Below, piece after piece: positions 6,607 through 15,678 of a stretch of 64,000 nt of DNA. How positions within the stretch are numbered: the stretch's first letter is position 1; each line of letters opens with the position of its first letter. The translations under genes and the position numbers were made by a program. The stretch covers positions 1 through 64,000 of the forward strand of contig JAJYIR010000011.1 of NCBI GenBank assembly GCA_021789935.1, written 5' to 3'. This stretch comes from Nitrospirota bacterium. GTDB lineage: Bacteria > Nitrospirota > Thermodesulfovibrionia > Thermodesulfovibrionales > JdFR-88. Below the pieces are notes generated by a model. That model saw nothing but the letters and a program-made list of their open reading frames with translations, was not told the origin of the DNA and did no database searches.

Positions 6607-8521
6607 TTTCCTGCCCCGCGAAATTCGGCACAATCTTCCGCAGTTCCGCAACGGCCCCTCCGGCGTCTTTTCTTGAAAGATGGCACTTCAAAGCGCTCAG
6701 ATGCCAGTCCAGTTCCTCACGGCTTGGCACCTTGCCCGGGACCGCTGTCCTGAGTTTTTCAAAAGGGGAAGGAACGGCCAGCTCGGTCTCATCGAAGAGC
6801 TCTTCATAGAGCTTCTCCCCCGGCCTCAACCCCGTGAACTCTATTTTTATATCATCGTATGGCACAAATCCCGAGAGCTTTATCATATTCAGGGCCAGGT
6901 CCAGCACCTTTATCTGCTCTCCCATTTCAAGAACGAATATCTCTCCGCCCTTTCCCGCCGAAGCCGCGACCAGCACCAGGTGGACCGCCTCCTCCGTAAG
7001 CATGAAAAACCTCTTCACCTCAGGATGGGTAATGGTAAGCGGCCCGCCCCTCTTGAGCTGCTCCCTGAAAATGGGCACAACGCTCCCGTTGCTGCCAAGC
7101 ACGTTGCCGAACCGGACAGTCGTGTACCGGGTGCGGGCGGAACTGTTCATCCTCATCGCCAGAAACTCCGCAACCCTCTTTGTGGCGCCCATGATGCTCG
7201 TCGGGTTCACTGCCTTGTCGGTGGAGATCATCACAAAATTCTCCACATGATGGAGGGATGCAACAGTTATAAGATTGCCGGTGCCAAAGATGTTGTTCCT
7301 GACAGCCTCAAGGGGGTTATGCTCCATAAGAGGCACATGCTTATGGGCGGCGGCGTGAAATACTATCTGCGGGGCATTCATGGAAAAAAGGTGCTCAAGG
7401 GTGGCCTCGTCCCTCATGTCCCCCACGACGGAGACCAGTTTCGGAGCCGGGCCCCCATTTTTTTTGACGGCTTTTTTTTGCAGTTCGCCATCGATTTCAA
7501 ACAGCCCGTTTTCATACCTGTCAAACAGCACGAGCCTTGAGGGCCTGTATTCCATGATCTGACGGCACAACTCCTGCCCTATGGAGCCGCCCGCCCCCGT
7601 CACAAGGACGGTTTTTCCCCTTATGAATCCCTTTACCGATTCCCTGCCGGTCCTCACCGGTTCCCGCTGCAGGAGGTCCTCCAGCTGAAGTGCCTTTATC
7701 TGGGAAACCGAGACTTTCCCGTCCAGTATATCGCCCAGCCCCGGCAGGGTCTTTATCGGCAGATGGCAGCTCTTGCACAGATCATATATCCCGTTTATTG
7801 CCTTATGGCCAGCCCCCGGCATGGCGATCAATATCTCGTCCGGCTTGTGCCGCCTGAGGATATTGGGAAGTTCTGCCATGCCGCCGAATATTGGGACGCC
7901 GTGTATCATCAGGCCTTTTTTGTATGAATCATCATCTATGAAACCGACTGGCTCATAAGCATATTTAGGGTTATTTTTCATGTCCCTCACAATCATCTCA
8001 CCGGCGTCTCCGGCCCCGATTATGATGACCCGCCTGCCGCCTTTTTCCTGGCGAACGGTCTCCTTGAAACTCCTGATGGCGAGCCTTACCCCGCCCTCCA
8101 GCATGATTAACAGCACGCAGTCCAGAACATATATGGACAACGGATACCCCGAGCCGCCCAAAAGGTATCTGACTGAAAACGCGAAAAGCACGCTGCCGAA
8201 GGTCACGTGCCTGGCAAGTTTTTTCAGATCGTTCACGCCAAAATACCGCCATAGATCCTTGTACAAACCCGCCTTAAGGGAAAAGGCAAGACGTACCGCC
8301 AGCAGACAGGGAAGATATAAAAAAAACTGCCCCAGGTAATCAGGCGGGATCCTCAGATCGAACCTGAGAAGAAAGGCGAGATAATTGGCCCCGGCCGCCA
8401 CCGACAGATGGAGCAGCGTAACGGCGATCCTCCTGTTTTTTACAATGAATACCCTGTTGTTTACAATGAATGTCCGTGCGCGAAAGGCAAAAAAATCAAA
8501 AAAACCATCAGGCCGCGTCAT
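6578..8521 (-). CDS. Membrane-bound UDP-sugar 4,6-dehydratase (CapD/WbpM/PglF family)
   Basis: The 647-residue protein has four or so N-terminal membrane helices, a first nucleotide-binding-like domain (VIIIGAGDAGEMIVRDM), and a C-terminal SDR domain with GAGGSIGQ and the SxMxxxK signature STDKAVNPTSIMGATK. PglF and WbpM convert UDP-GlcNAc to the 4-keto-6-deoxy sugar, the first step to bacillosamine or QuiNAc-type residues. A ribosome site AAAGAGG precedes the ATG at 8521, and the start overlaps the 3' end of the sugar transferase gene by 14 bp. It is the last gene of the leftward polysaccharide locus. The exact substrate is inferred. Confidence 0.9.
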   Translation of the reverse strand: MTRPDGFFDFFAFRARTFIVNNRVFIVKNRRIAVTLLHLSVAAGANYLAFLLRFDLRIPPDYLGQFFLYLPCLLAVRLAFSLKAGLYKDLWRYFGVNDLKKLARHVTFGSVLFAFSVRYLLGGSGYPLSIYVLDCVLLIMLEGGVRLAIRSFKETVRQEKGGRRVIIIGAGDAGEMIVRDMKNNPKYAYEPVGFIDDDSYKKGLMIHGVPIFGGMAELPNILRRHKPDEILIAMPGAGHKAINGIYDLCKSCHLPIKTLPGLGDILDGKVSVSQIKALQLEDLLQREPVRTGRESVKGFIRGKTVLVTGAGGSIGQELCRQIMEYRPSRLVLFDRYENGLFEIDGELQKKAVKKNGGPAPKLVSVVGDMRDEATLEHLFSMNAPQIVFHAAAHKHVPLMEHNPLEAVRNNIFGTGNLITVASLHHVENFVMISTDKAVNPTSIMGATKRVAEFLAMRMNSSARTRYTTVRFGNVLGSNGSVVPIFREQLKRGGPLTITHPEVKRFFMLTEEAVHLVLVAASAGKGGEIFVLEMGEQIKVLDLALNMIKLSGFVPYDDIKIEFTGLRPGEKLYEELFDETELAVPSPFEKLRTAVPGKVPSREELDWHLSALKCHLSRKDAGGAVAELRKIVPNFAGQEIIGTFEDMS

Positions 8522-9182
8522 GTCCGCCTCTTTTCCCCGTTTTCGTTTTCGGGAAACCTTTTCGCGCGATCCGCAAAAAAGTCTGCATTATGAACATAAA
8601 ATCAGCCAGCACGTTTTTCCGGCTTTCCACATACTCCGACGAAAGCCTGATCTTCTCCGGGAGCACTCTGGTCAAATAACACTCCTCCCAGCCCGGCGAT
8701 AAAGCCAGCACCGTTTCCTCGTCCGCATACCGGATAGACGCCGGGTCCGTGATTCCAGGCCTTACTTTCAGGAGACTTTCGTACTCCTGCCTGAAGAACT
8801 CGACATATTTTTTGATCTCCGGCCGGGGGCCCACAAAACTCATCTCTCCCCTGAAGACATTTATCAGCTGGGGAAGCTCGTCTATCTTGTATTTCCTCAA
8901 TATCCTGCCCGCCATCGTTATCCTCCTGTCGCCCCGTACGGTGACCGGCTGGCCGCCCCCTGCCGGATCACAGCGCATGCTTCTGAACTTGTACAACTTA
9001 AACGGCATGAAATTCCGGCCTATCCTTTCCTGCCTGAAAAAAACCGGCCCCCCGCCTTCCAGCTTTATCATCACCGCCGCCATAAAAAAGACCGGCAAAA
9101 AAACAACCAGCCCTATTAAAGAAAAAAAAATGTCGAACAATCTTTTAAAAAACCATGATTTTTCATACGGGCTTTTAGCCAT
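8508..9182 (-). CDS. Initiating phosphoglycosyl transferase (PglC/WcaJ-type bacterial sugar transferase)
   Basis: At 224 residues this is the short, monotopic form with one membrane-inserted helix (LFDIFFSLIGLVVFLPVFF). Conserved motifs follow: GGPVFFRQERIGRN, FKLYKFRSM, KIDELPQLINVFRGEMSFVGPRPE. These enzymes transfer a sugar-1-phosphate to undecaprenyl phosphate and so start each repeat unit at the cytoplasmic face. The PglC-like size and the neighbouring PglF-like and PglE-like genes suggest an amino-deoxy sugar as first residue. The start codon sits inside a 26-bp tandem duplication and has no clear Shine-Dalgarno sequence. Confidence 0.9.
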   Translation of the reverse strand: MAKSPYEKSWFFKRLFDIFFSLIGLVVFLPVFFMAAVMIKLEGGGPVFFRQERIGRNFMPFKLYKFRSMRCDPAGGGQPVTVRGDRRITMAGRILRKYKIDELPQLINVFRGEMSFVGPRPEIKKYVEFFRQEYESLLKVRPGITDPASIRYADEETVLALSPGWEECYLTRVLPEKIRLSSEYVESRKNVLADFMFIMQTFLRIARKGFPKTKTGKRGGHDAA

Positions 9183-9197
9183 GATTTTTCATACGGG
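9153..9197. repeat. Tandem 19-bp exact repeat (26-bp period) over a start codon
   Basis: CCATGATTTTTCATACGGG occurs at 9153-9171 and again at 9179-9197. The right copy contains the start codon of the sugar transferase gene and the left copy encodes residues 4-10 of its product. The right copy also creates a five-codon upstream frame (MKNHG, stop) overlapping the start. Confidence 0.85.
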
Positions 9198-9256
9198 AAG
9201 GATTTTTCTGATTTTAAGATGCTGGCGGACTGCATCCGCCGCTTGCCTGGGTTTGC

Positions 9257-10492
9257 TTACCCGAGTATGTCCCTGACCGCGGTTATAACCCTTTCCTGGC
9301 CGCCGGGTGTCATCTTTGTATACATGGGCAGGCTCACCGCTTTCTCATAGGCCCTGAGCGCGTTTGGGAAATCCTCCGGTTTCAGGCCGTACCTGCTGCG
9401 CCAATACGGGTGAAGATGAAGAGGGATGAAATGGACGCTGCAGCCTATACCCTTTTTCGCCATCAGCTCTATGAACCTGTCACGGTCGATGCCGGCCTTA
9501 TCCGAAAGGCGTATCACATACAGATGCCATGCATGGACGTCCCCCAATTTCGCGCGGGGCGGCAGGACGACCGGGAGGTCTGCTAATGCCTCGTTGTATC
9601 TGCAGGCCATTTTTGAGCGTATCCTGTGGAAGCGCCATGCCTTTCTGAGTTGATGTATGCCGATTGAAGCGGCAAGGTCCCCCATGTTGTATTTGAACCC
9701 CGGCGCCACTACTTCATACCGCCAGGATGGGGTCTCGGCCTGATACCTGTCAAAGGCGTCACGGCTTATGCCGTGCAGTCTCATTACCCGGCAGCGGCGG
9801 ACCATTTCCGGGTCCCTGGTCACAACCATCCCTCCCTCCCCGGTGGTTATGGTCTTGGTCGCGTAAAAGCTGTAAACAACGGCATCGCTGCCAAGGCATC
9901 CGATAAGGGAATTCCTGTACAATGCCGGGATGGCATGCGCGGCATCCTCTATCACCCTTAAGCCATGGCGGCCGGCTATCCTTAATATTTCGTCCATTTC
10001 GCAGGGCAGTCCGCCGAAGTGGACCGGGATTATCGCCTTTATGTTCTTTTCTTTTCTCTTGTTCCGGGCAAGATATCGCTCGATCCTGGAAGGGTCAATG
10101 TTCAAGGTGGCCGGGTCTATATCTATAAAAACGGGGTCCGCCCCGAGATAGCGGGCCACCTCCGCGGTGGCGGTAAAAGTATACGGGGTCGTAATAACAG
10201 AGTCGCCTGGCCCTACCCCGGCGGCATCAAGGGCAAGGTGAAGGCCCGAGGTGGCCGAGTTGACCGCTATTGCCTGCGCGCCGCCGCCGATGAAGGCTGC
10301 AAATTCCTCCTCCAGCTGTCTTGTCCTGGGACCGGTCGTTATCCAGCCGGAGCGCAGCGCAGATACCACCTCCGCTATCTCCTCCTCCCCTATATCGGGA
10401 AGGGCAAACGGAATGAACCCGTCCGCCCCCTTTGCCGCCGCTAAAAAAGCCCTTTCACCCCTGGGCATTGCGCGCCCCCAGACCGTCCGCAT
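9257..10492 (-). CDS. PLP-dependent sugar aminotransferase (DegT/DnrJ/EryC1/StrS family, PglE-like)
   Basis: This 411-residue fold-type-I aminotransferase has the family's early motif ([20 protein letters not shown]), the [13 protein letters not shown] phosphate-binding loop, VIEDAAHAI, and the PLP lysine in [14 protein letters not shown]. Members aminate 4-keto (or 3-keto) nucleotide sugars. With the CapD/PglF-like dehydratase two genes downstream, the product is probably a UDP-4-amino-4,6-dideoxy sugar. The ATG at 10492 follows AAGGGG and overlaps the upstream glycosyltransferase gene by 38 bp; an ATG at 10468 is an alternative. Confidence 0.9.
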   Translation of the reverse strand: MRTVWGRAMPRGERAFLAAAKGADGFIPFALPDIGEEEIAEVVSALRSGWITTGPRTRQLEEEFAAFIGGGAQAIAVNSATSGLHLALDAAGVGPGDSVITTPYTFTATAEVARYLGADPVFIDIDPATLNIDPSRIERYLARNKRKEKNIKAIIPVHFGGLPCEMDEILRIAGRHGLRVIEDAAHAIPALYRNSLIGCLGSDAVVYSFYATKTITTGEGGMVVTRDPEMVRRCRVMRLHGISRDAFDRYQAETPSWRYEVVAPGFKYNMGDLAASIGIHQLRKAWRFHRIRSKMACRYNEALADLPVVLPPRAKLGDVHAWHLYVIRLSDKAGIDRDRFIELMAKKGIGCSVHFIPLHLHPYWRSRYGLKPEDFPNALRAYEKAVSLPMYTKMTPGGQERVITAVRDILG

Positions 10493-11672
10493 CTTTATGG
10501 CCCCTTGCGTTCGCGGATTCCCCCGTGTTTCTGTAAGACGTCACCTTACGGCCGCCTGCGGCCTTGAGGACCCCAAGAAAAAAGCCGGCATTGGCAAGCA
10601 AAAAACTGAATACCTGGCCCGCAACTGGAATGCGGACCCTGATTTTTTCGGCCGCATAGCCAATAATTCCAAGGCAATAAAACGCGGTCTGCATGTAAAA
10701 AAAGCCCATGTAGAAGCGCCCTTCCGGCAACAGAAAACAGTTTGCGGCGAAAAGCAGGAGCATGAAATAGGGGGTAAGCCACCTGAGTATTTTATGGGAG
10801 AAGACAGCGGCAAAAAGCATCGGGTTCCTGAACGGGTTAAGAAGATGCATCCGGCTGAACGTGCCGGCAATGTTCCGGAGTGTCATCCTGGCACGCGCCT
10901 CCAGTTCTCCGTTCATGGAAGTAGGAAACTGGTCAAACACTATGGCGCTCTCCTCGTGGACAACCCTGTAACCCATTGCCGCAATGTCCAGCGGTATTAC
11001 GCAGTCGTCGCCGTGTCTTGCCTCAAAGGACCTGAAAAGGTCCTTTCTGAATGCCATTATCATGCCGGATGCGGTATGCAGAAGACCAAGCCTGCTTTCG
11101 AGTTTTCTCAGCAGCATCTCGTAGCGCCAATAAAAACAATGGCTCTCCCCTATTGATGAACCGTCCCGCCTGAGCATTAACCTGCCGCTTACGCACCCGG
11201 TTCTCCGGTCGCCAAAATGCCTCACAAGCGCCTTTATCGCACTTCGATCAAACCTGCTCCTGGCATCCGTAAGGACGATGATCTCCCCCTTCGCATGCGG
11301 GATCGCCCTGTTTTGAGCAAGGCTCTTGCCTCCGGCTTCAACCCTGATCATCCGGACCTTTGGGATGGCACCAGGCAGTTTCCCATTTTGAAACATCCCC
11401 TCCACTATGCGTTCCGTCTGATCGGTTGACCCGTCGGAGGCCACCAGTATTTCGCACCGGTCCGCGGGATAATCAAGGGAGAGCAGGTTTTTCATCCTTC
11501 CCTCGATCGTCTGTTCCTCATTGCGCACGGTCAGGAGCACCGTCACAAACGGGGATTTTGACCTTTTCTCTTCCCTGCGGCCCTTGCACCAGGACAGTGC
11601 GGCAAGCAGAAGCAGGTATCCGGCCCAGGCATAGACCAGCGTTCCAAGACAAAAAAAGAAAAGCGTTTTCAT
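10455..11672 (-). CDS. Membrane glycosyltransferase family 2
   Basis: The 405-residue protein has an N-terminal helix ([20 protein letters not shown]), a cytoplasmic GT-A domain with [23 protein letters not shown] and VLTDARSRF (the DxD-like metal site), a later GDDCVIPLD motif, and C-terminal membrane helices. This layout is that of processive or membrane-anchored GT2 enzymes that add sugars to lipid-linked intermediates. The ATG at 11672 gives a proper N-terminal helix; a TTG ten codons upstream is possible. Donor and acceptor cannot be read from sequence. Confidence 0.85.
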   Translation of the reverse strand: MKTLFFFCLGTLVYAWAGYLLLLAALSWCKGRREEKRSKSPFVTVLLTVRNEEQTIEGRMKNLLSLDYPADRCEILVASDGSTDQTERIVEGMFQNGKLPGAIPKVRMIRVEAGGKSLAQNRAIPHAKGEIIVLTDARSRFDRSAIKALVRHFGDRRTGCVSGRLMLRRDGSSIGESHCFYWRYEMLLRKLESRLGLLHTASGMIMAFRKDLFRSFEARHGDDCVIPLDIAAMGYRVVHEESAIVFDQFPTSMNGELEARARMTLRNIAGTFSRMHLLNPFRNPMLFAAVFSHKILRWLTPYFMLLLFAANCFLLPEGRFYMGFFYMQTAFYCLGIIGYAAEKIRVRIPVAGQVFSFLLANAGFFLGVLKAAGGRKVTSYRNTGESANARGHKDADGLGARNAQG

Positions 11673-11744
11673 GCCGGACAGACCTGATTGGATTTCACAC
11701 AAGTCTGGGGCTCTGGATATTCGCCGGTCTGGATTTTTTCCTTT

Positions 11745-12959
11745 TCACACATATTTCTGTTTTTCTCCATGGATATATTGGGGCCTTGCGTATGCGGCCT
11801 TTTTTCTCCACCTGGAAGTGCAGATGATCTTAGAGGTGTCGCAGCTTCCGGCGTATTTTTTCGCTATCCCGATGACCTCCTCCATAAGGCCCTTTTTCAG
11901 GGTGGTGGGGTTCAGCCCGAGGTCCAGGAGGCACTTGTTTTCCACCGAAAGGTCATTTTCGTCTGCCTCGTTCCTGGGGTTTTCCAGGTAGGCTATGGAT
12001 GCCCCGGACAGCCCGGACACTATCTTTGCGAGGTCCCTCACACGGTGGGTCTCGGTCATCTGGTTGATTATCTTGACGCCTTCCTTCTTTTCAGGCGGGT
12101 TCAAAATGGCAAGCTCTATGCACCGCACCGTATCGCGGATGTGGATGAATGCCCTGGTCTGCCCTCCCGTCCCGTGGACGGTAAGAGGGTGCCCTATTGC
12201 GGCCTGCATAAGGAACCTGTTGAGGACCGTCCCGTAATCTCCGTCATAATCGAACCGGTTGACAAGCCGGTCGTCCAGTGCGGTCTGGGCGGTGTTAGTA
12301 CCCCATACTATCCCCTGGTGGAGGTCGGTTATCCTTAGCAGGTCGTTTTCCGCATAGTACTGAAACAGCAGCGCGTCCTGGCACTTTGTCACATGGTAGA
12401 GGCTACCCGGTCTTGGGGGGTACATTATCCGCGTCTCCACCTCCCTGGCCCCGTCCAGCATCTTCACCTTCAGATAGCCCTCCGGTATCTTGATCCCGGC
12501 TGTGCCATAGCCGTAAACCCCCATCGTGCCCAGATGAACCACGTGGACATCAAGGCCGGATTCACTTATTGCACAAAGCAGGTTATTGGTGCCGTTCAGA
12601 TTATTGGCCACGGTATACCGTTTTTGCCTTGGAGATTTCATCGAATATGGGGCGGACCTCTGCTCGGCAAAGTGCACCACCACCTCCGGCGCATACCCCT
12701 TTATCGAGCCCAGGAGGCGTTCGTACTCCATCGAGACGTCCAGATTAATGAACTGTATCTGCCTGCCGGTGAGTTCCTGCCAAACCGCAAGCCTGGTCAT
12801 TATGGGGGTGATCGGGGTGAGAGAGCCGCACCCGAGCTCATTGTCTATGTTCCTGCGTGAAAGATTGTCGGCTATTAAGACGTCGTGCCCCCTGCCGGAC
12901 AGATAAAGAGATGTAGGCCACCCGCAAAATCCGTCACCGCCCAACACCATGACTCTCAT
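11745..12959 (-). CDS. sqdB: UDP-sulfoquinovose synthase, alphaproteobacterial SqdB type
   Basis: This 404-residue SDR-family enzyme has GGDGFCG (residues 7-13) for NAD, HFAEQRSAPYSMKS, HLGTMGVYGY (144-151), YHVTK (188-192; catalytic Tyr and Lys) and ITDLHQGIVWGT. These blocks match SqdB of phototrophic and rhizobial proteobacteria, which makes UDP-sulfoquinovose from UDP-glucose and sulfite. The start ATG at 12959 overlaps the stop of the upstream GT4 gene (ATGA), indicating translational coupling. In sulfolipid synthesis a GT partner uses this sugar, but here the setting is a polysaccharide locus, so a sulfonated glycan is inferred. A second, different homolog lies at 23696-24844. Confidence 0.87.
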   Translation of the reverse strand: MRVMVLGGDGFCGWPTSLYLSGRGHDVLIADNLSRRNIDNELGCGSLTPITPIMTRLAVWQELTGRQIQFINLDVSMEYERLLGSIKGYAPEVVVHFAEQRSAPYSMKSPRQKRYTVANNLNGTNNLLCAISESGLDVHVVHLGTMGVYGYGTAGIKIPEGYLKVKMLDGAREVETRIMYPPRPGSLYHVTKCQDALLFQYYAENDLLRITDLHQGIVWGTNTAQTALDDRLVNRFDYDGDYGTVLNRFLMQAAIGHPLTVHGTGGQTRAFIHIRDTVRCIELAILNPPEKKEGVKIINQMTETHRVRDLAKIVSGLSGASIAYLENPRNEADENDLSVENKCLLDLGLNPTTLKKGLMEEVIGIAKKYAGSCDTSKIICTSRWRKKAAYARPQYIHGEKQKYV

Positions 12960-14239
12960 AACAGTTTTTCCCTCCGTTGTCTTGCTGAAGATTGTTCTGC
13001 CCTGAGCACATGCTCCAAAATGATCTTGCACATGGCGTCCCGCTGCCTCTCCATCGTGAATTTCGAGGCGGTTTCCAATCCTTTCTTTCCGAAGCCCTCG
13101 CGCAGCTTTTTTTCCCTGCACAATATCCTGATCGCCCTGGCCAGCGCTTCCGGGTTGCCGGGCGGGACCAGCAGCCCGTTCACACCCTCCTCAACTATCT
13201 CGGGCACCCCTCCCACTCTACTTGCCACTACAGGAAGGCCCCTCGCCATCGCCTCATAGAGCACCTTCGGTATCCCCTCCGTACGGGATGGCAAGACGAA
13301 TACATCGGCGCTGTCATAGGCCGAAAACAGGTCCTTTCCGGGCTGTACAAAGCCGGCAAACTCGAAGTACCCGTTCAGGCCCGCCTCCGCAACCATCCTC
13401 TGCAGCCGCTTTTTCTCTTTTCCATCTCCAACCAGGCGAAACACCAACCGGTGACAACCGGACCTCACAAGGAGTTCAGCCGCACGGACCAGATCGCCAA
13501 GCCCCTTTTCCGGCGTAAGCCTGCCGACAGTCAAAAAATTCAACCTCGCAGTGTCTCCCGTATTTTTTCCCCTCATTACGTCCCGGCCGGAAATTATCGA
13601 CGGATATATCTTGTGGATGGACCGGCAGCTCTTTTTATAGATATCCTTTAATTCTTCCCCGACCACAAATACGGCCCCGCCCACGGCCGTGCTCATGGAG
13701 AACCTCTGGACCATCCTGGAAACCGCCATCAGGGCCGCTGCTTTGACCCCGGTATAACCGTGGCTCCTTACCTCCTCGACAAGATTGCTCCTGTAATAGA
13801 AAAAGGCCTTTTTGCCGCTTTTTCTGAGGAACCTGCCGGCCAGGTCCGCCAGAACATGACCACCCATGATCCACGCGACATCAAAGCCGGACAGTTCCCG
13901 CCGAAGACGGCGCGCGGTCCCCCGCCATATGAACGGCAGTTCCAGGTACAACTGAAATGTGGTCTTGTAAAACGGAATGGGGATTACTCTTACCTTGCCG
14001 TCTCCCATCGGGATATCCAGACGGCCTCCTTCAGTCTTGCTCTGCTTCAGGGGGGCAAACAGCAGCAGCGAATCCACCTTCTCCCTGAAGGAGAGGACAA
14101 AATTTATAAACGGAGCGTTAGTGCTGTAACTTGCGCCGTCAAACCAGAAGGGCTGATCGAGGAGCACCGCCATCTTCAGCCCGGGGCCCTCTTGCACTTC
14201 GGCGTTGCTTCCCATCCGCGCCGCTACGAGCTTTGACAT
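12956..14239 (-). CDS. Glycosyltransferase family 4
   Basis: This 427-residue GT-B protein has a C-terminal domain with LNFLTVGRLTPEKGLGDLV, an FVLPSRTEGIPKVLYEAMARG donor-site block with the E-x7-E pattern, and GVNGLLVPPGNPEALA. The ATG at 14239 has GGAGGG eight bases upstream and overlaps the polymerase gene by 16 bp. Its stop overlaps the sqdB start, so the two are made together; it is the best candidate in the window for a sulfoquinovosyltransferase, though that rests only on coupling. Confidence 0.87.
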   Translation of the reverse strand: MSKLVAARMGSNAEVQEGPGLKMAVLLDQPFWFDGASYSTNAPFINFVLSFREKVDSLLLFAPLKQSKTEGGRLDIPMGDGKVRVIPIPFYKTTFQLYLELPFIWRGTARRLRRELSGFDVAWIMGGHVLADLAGRFLRKSGKKAFFYYRSNLVEEVRSHGYTGVKAAALMAVSRMVQRFSMSTAVGGAVFVVGEELKDIYKKSCRSIHKIYPSIISGRDVMRGKNTGDTARLNFLTVGRLTPEKGLGDLVRAAELLVRSGCHRLVFRLVGDGKEKKRLQRMVAEAGLNGYFEFAGFVQPGKDLFSAYDSADVFVLPSRTEGIPKVLYEAMARGLPVVASRVGGVPEIVEEGVNGLLVPPGNPEALARAIRILCREKKLREGFGKKGLETASKFTMERQRDAMCKIILEHVLRAEQSSARQRREKLL

Positions 14240-15621
14240 TGTGGCTGCCCTCCCCCCCGTTCCGTTATGACAATCTTCCGGAATGCAAGAGCGAGCCCAA
14301 CAAAATACCATAGGTGATTGTCATTCAATGTGGGCGCAAACTGGCTCGCAAACAGAAAGGTTATAAACATTATCTGGAAGGCCCTGGCCAGCAGGATGCC
14401 CTCCTCGTCACGCATAAGCCTTTCAATCGAAAAAAGCTTCTTCAGCAGCGCTGCGCAGAGTGCGATAAAAAATATCATCCCCGCCATCCCGTATTCCATG
14501 AGGACATTCATGAAAAAGTTATGCCCGGTATGCTCTGTGCTCAGGCCCAAACGCTTCGATATCTCATATTCCTGGCTGCCAGGACCGGAACCGGCAAGAG
14601 GGTGCCGCATGAACGTCTCCCAGGACGCAATCATTATGCCGTACCTCAGCTCTTTGTGATATTGCCCGGCAGTGATGTCCTCAAATCTGCCTTCAAAATT
14701 GGCATTGCTTATCACGAGATATCCTCCTATCAGGGCGAAAACAAGAAAAACGGCGGCCATTTTCCTGCTTCTGAACCTGAACGCCATAAGAAGGACAGAG
14801 AGGGCCAAAGCCAATACCCCGGACCTGGAAAAGGTCATGTAAATCGCGGCGCAGCTCAAAATAAAAAGAAGCAGATAAAATGCGCGGCGGTTTCCACTTG
14901 AGGTCCGCACAAAAAAGCCGATAAAGGGCAAGCCGACCAGCATCGCCCTTGCGACAATGTTCGGGAATTGTATCAGCGTCATATTCAAAAGAGGGAACTT
15001 ATCGGCCCATAAATTTATGTGCTTCCCGAACAAATCGGTTTGAAACATCCTCAGGATGTAAGGTTGCCTGTAGTAAATGACAAGAAAACCGGCGATGAGT
15101 ATGAGGACCATCTGCATGGCAAAATAGGAATTAAAACAGGTATAGAGGTCCTTCCTGGTGGAAATGATACGGAAGACCATGTAGGCGAGCAGGCCTTTGA
15201 GGAATATGCTCTGCAGGGCAGCCAGTCCGTCCTTGAGCGCAATCTGGCTGTTGGCCGCCGAGATCACCCCTACGTATATGAAAGAAGCAAAAAGCGCTCC
15301 CAAAACCCAGTCCCCTGATGGGGCCGTTTTTTTCTCAAAGTGTCTTTTCACAATAAACCAGAACAGGACCAGAAGCGACAACAGCTTTGGGGGGGAACCT
15401 ATGGACGGGACCGTTAAGGAATCGAACAGATAGAAAAGAGGATAGAGAAAAACACCGTACCTGAGGTCCCGCATTACGAGAAAGCAAAAAAAGACCGGCA
15501 GGATCGCCGCGGCAAAACGGGCGCCGTAAGCCATCACCCCGAAAACAGCAGCCAGGGCAAGGGCGCAGGCGGCCGCCATCGCTCTGTCACCGAGGCTTAT
15601 CCTAAGACTGCCTATGCTCAT
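14224..15621 (-). CDS. O-antigen ligase/polymerase family membrane protein (Wzy/WaaL-like)
   Basis: This 465-residue protein has about ten to twelve predicted membrane helices. The O-antigen-ligase signature is present: HPLAGSGPGSQEYEISKRLG, then EHTGHNFFMNVLMEYGMAG. Such proteins polymerise or ligate lipid-linked glycan at the periplasmic face. A second member of the family, with a frameshift, is encoded at 27941-29378, so one may polymerise and the other ligate. The ATG at 15621 is chosen; a GTG at 15666 would add a polar leader. Confidence 0.82.
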   Translation of the reverse strand: MSIGSLRISLGDRAMAAACALALAAVFGVMAYGARFAAAILPVFFCFLVMRDLRYGVFLYPLFYLFDSLTVPSIGSPPKLLSLLVLFWFIVKRHFEKKTAPSGDWVLGALFASFIYVGVISAANSQIALKDGLAALQSIFLKGLLAYMVFRIISTRKDLYTCFNSYFAMQMVLILIAGFLVIYYRQPYILRMFQTDLFGKHINLWADKFPLLNMTLIQFPNIVARAMLVGLPFIGFFVRTSSGNRRAFYLLLFILSCAAIYMTFSRSGVLALALSVLLMAFRFRSRKMAAVFLVFALIGGYLVISNANFEGRFEDITAGQYHKELRYGIMIASWETFMRHPLAGSGPGSQEYEISKRLGLSTEHTGHNFFMNVLMEYGMAGMIFFIALCAALLKKLFSIERLMRDEEGILLARAFQIMFITFLFASQFAPTLNDNHLWYFVGLALAFRKIVITERGGGQPQCQSS

Positions 15622-15678
15622 TTGGCAATATGATCCCTGGTCATTGGTCTTGCAGTGGACCCGCACCGGCCCGCTGTT

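Noticed and set aside
9224-9240. GGCGGA/TCCGCC hairpin between the aminotransferase and sugar-transferase genes as a terminator
   Set aside because: No T-tract follows on either strand, and the flanking genes look like one operon.
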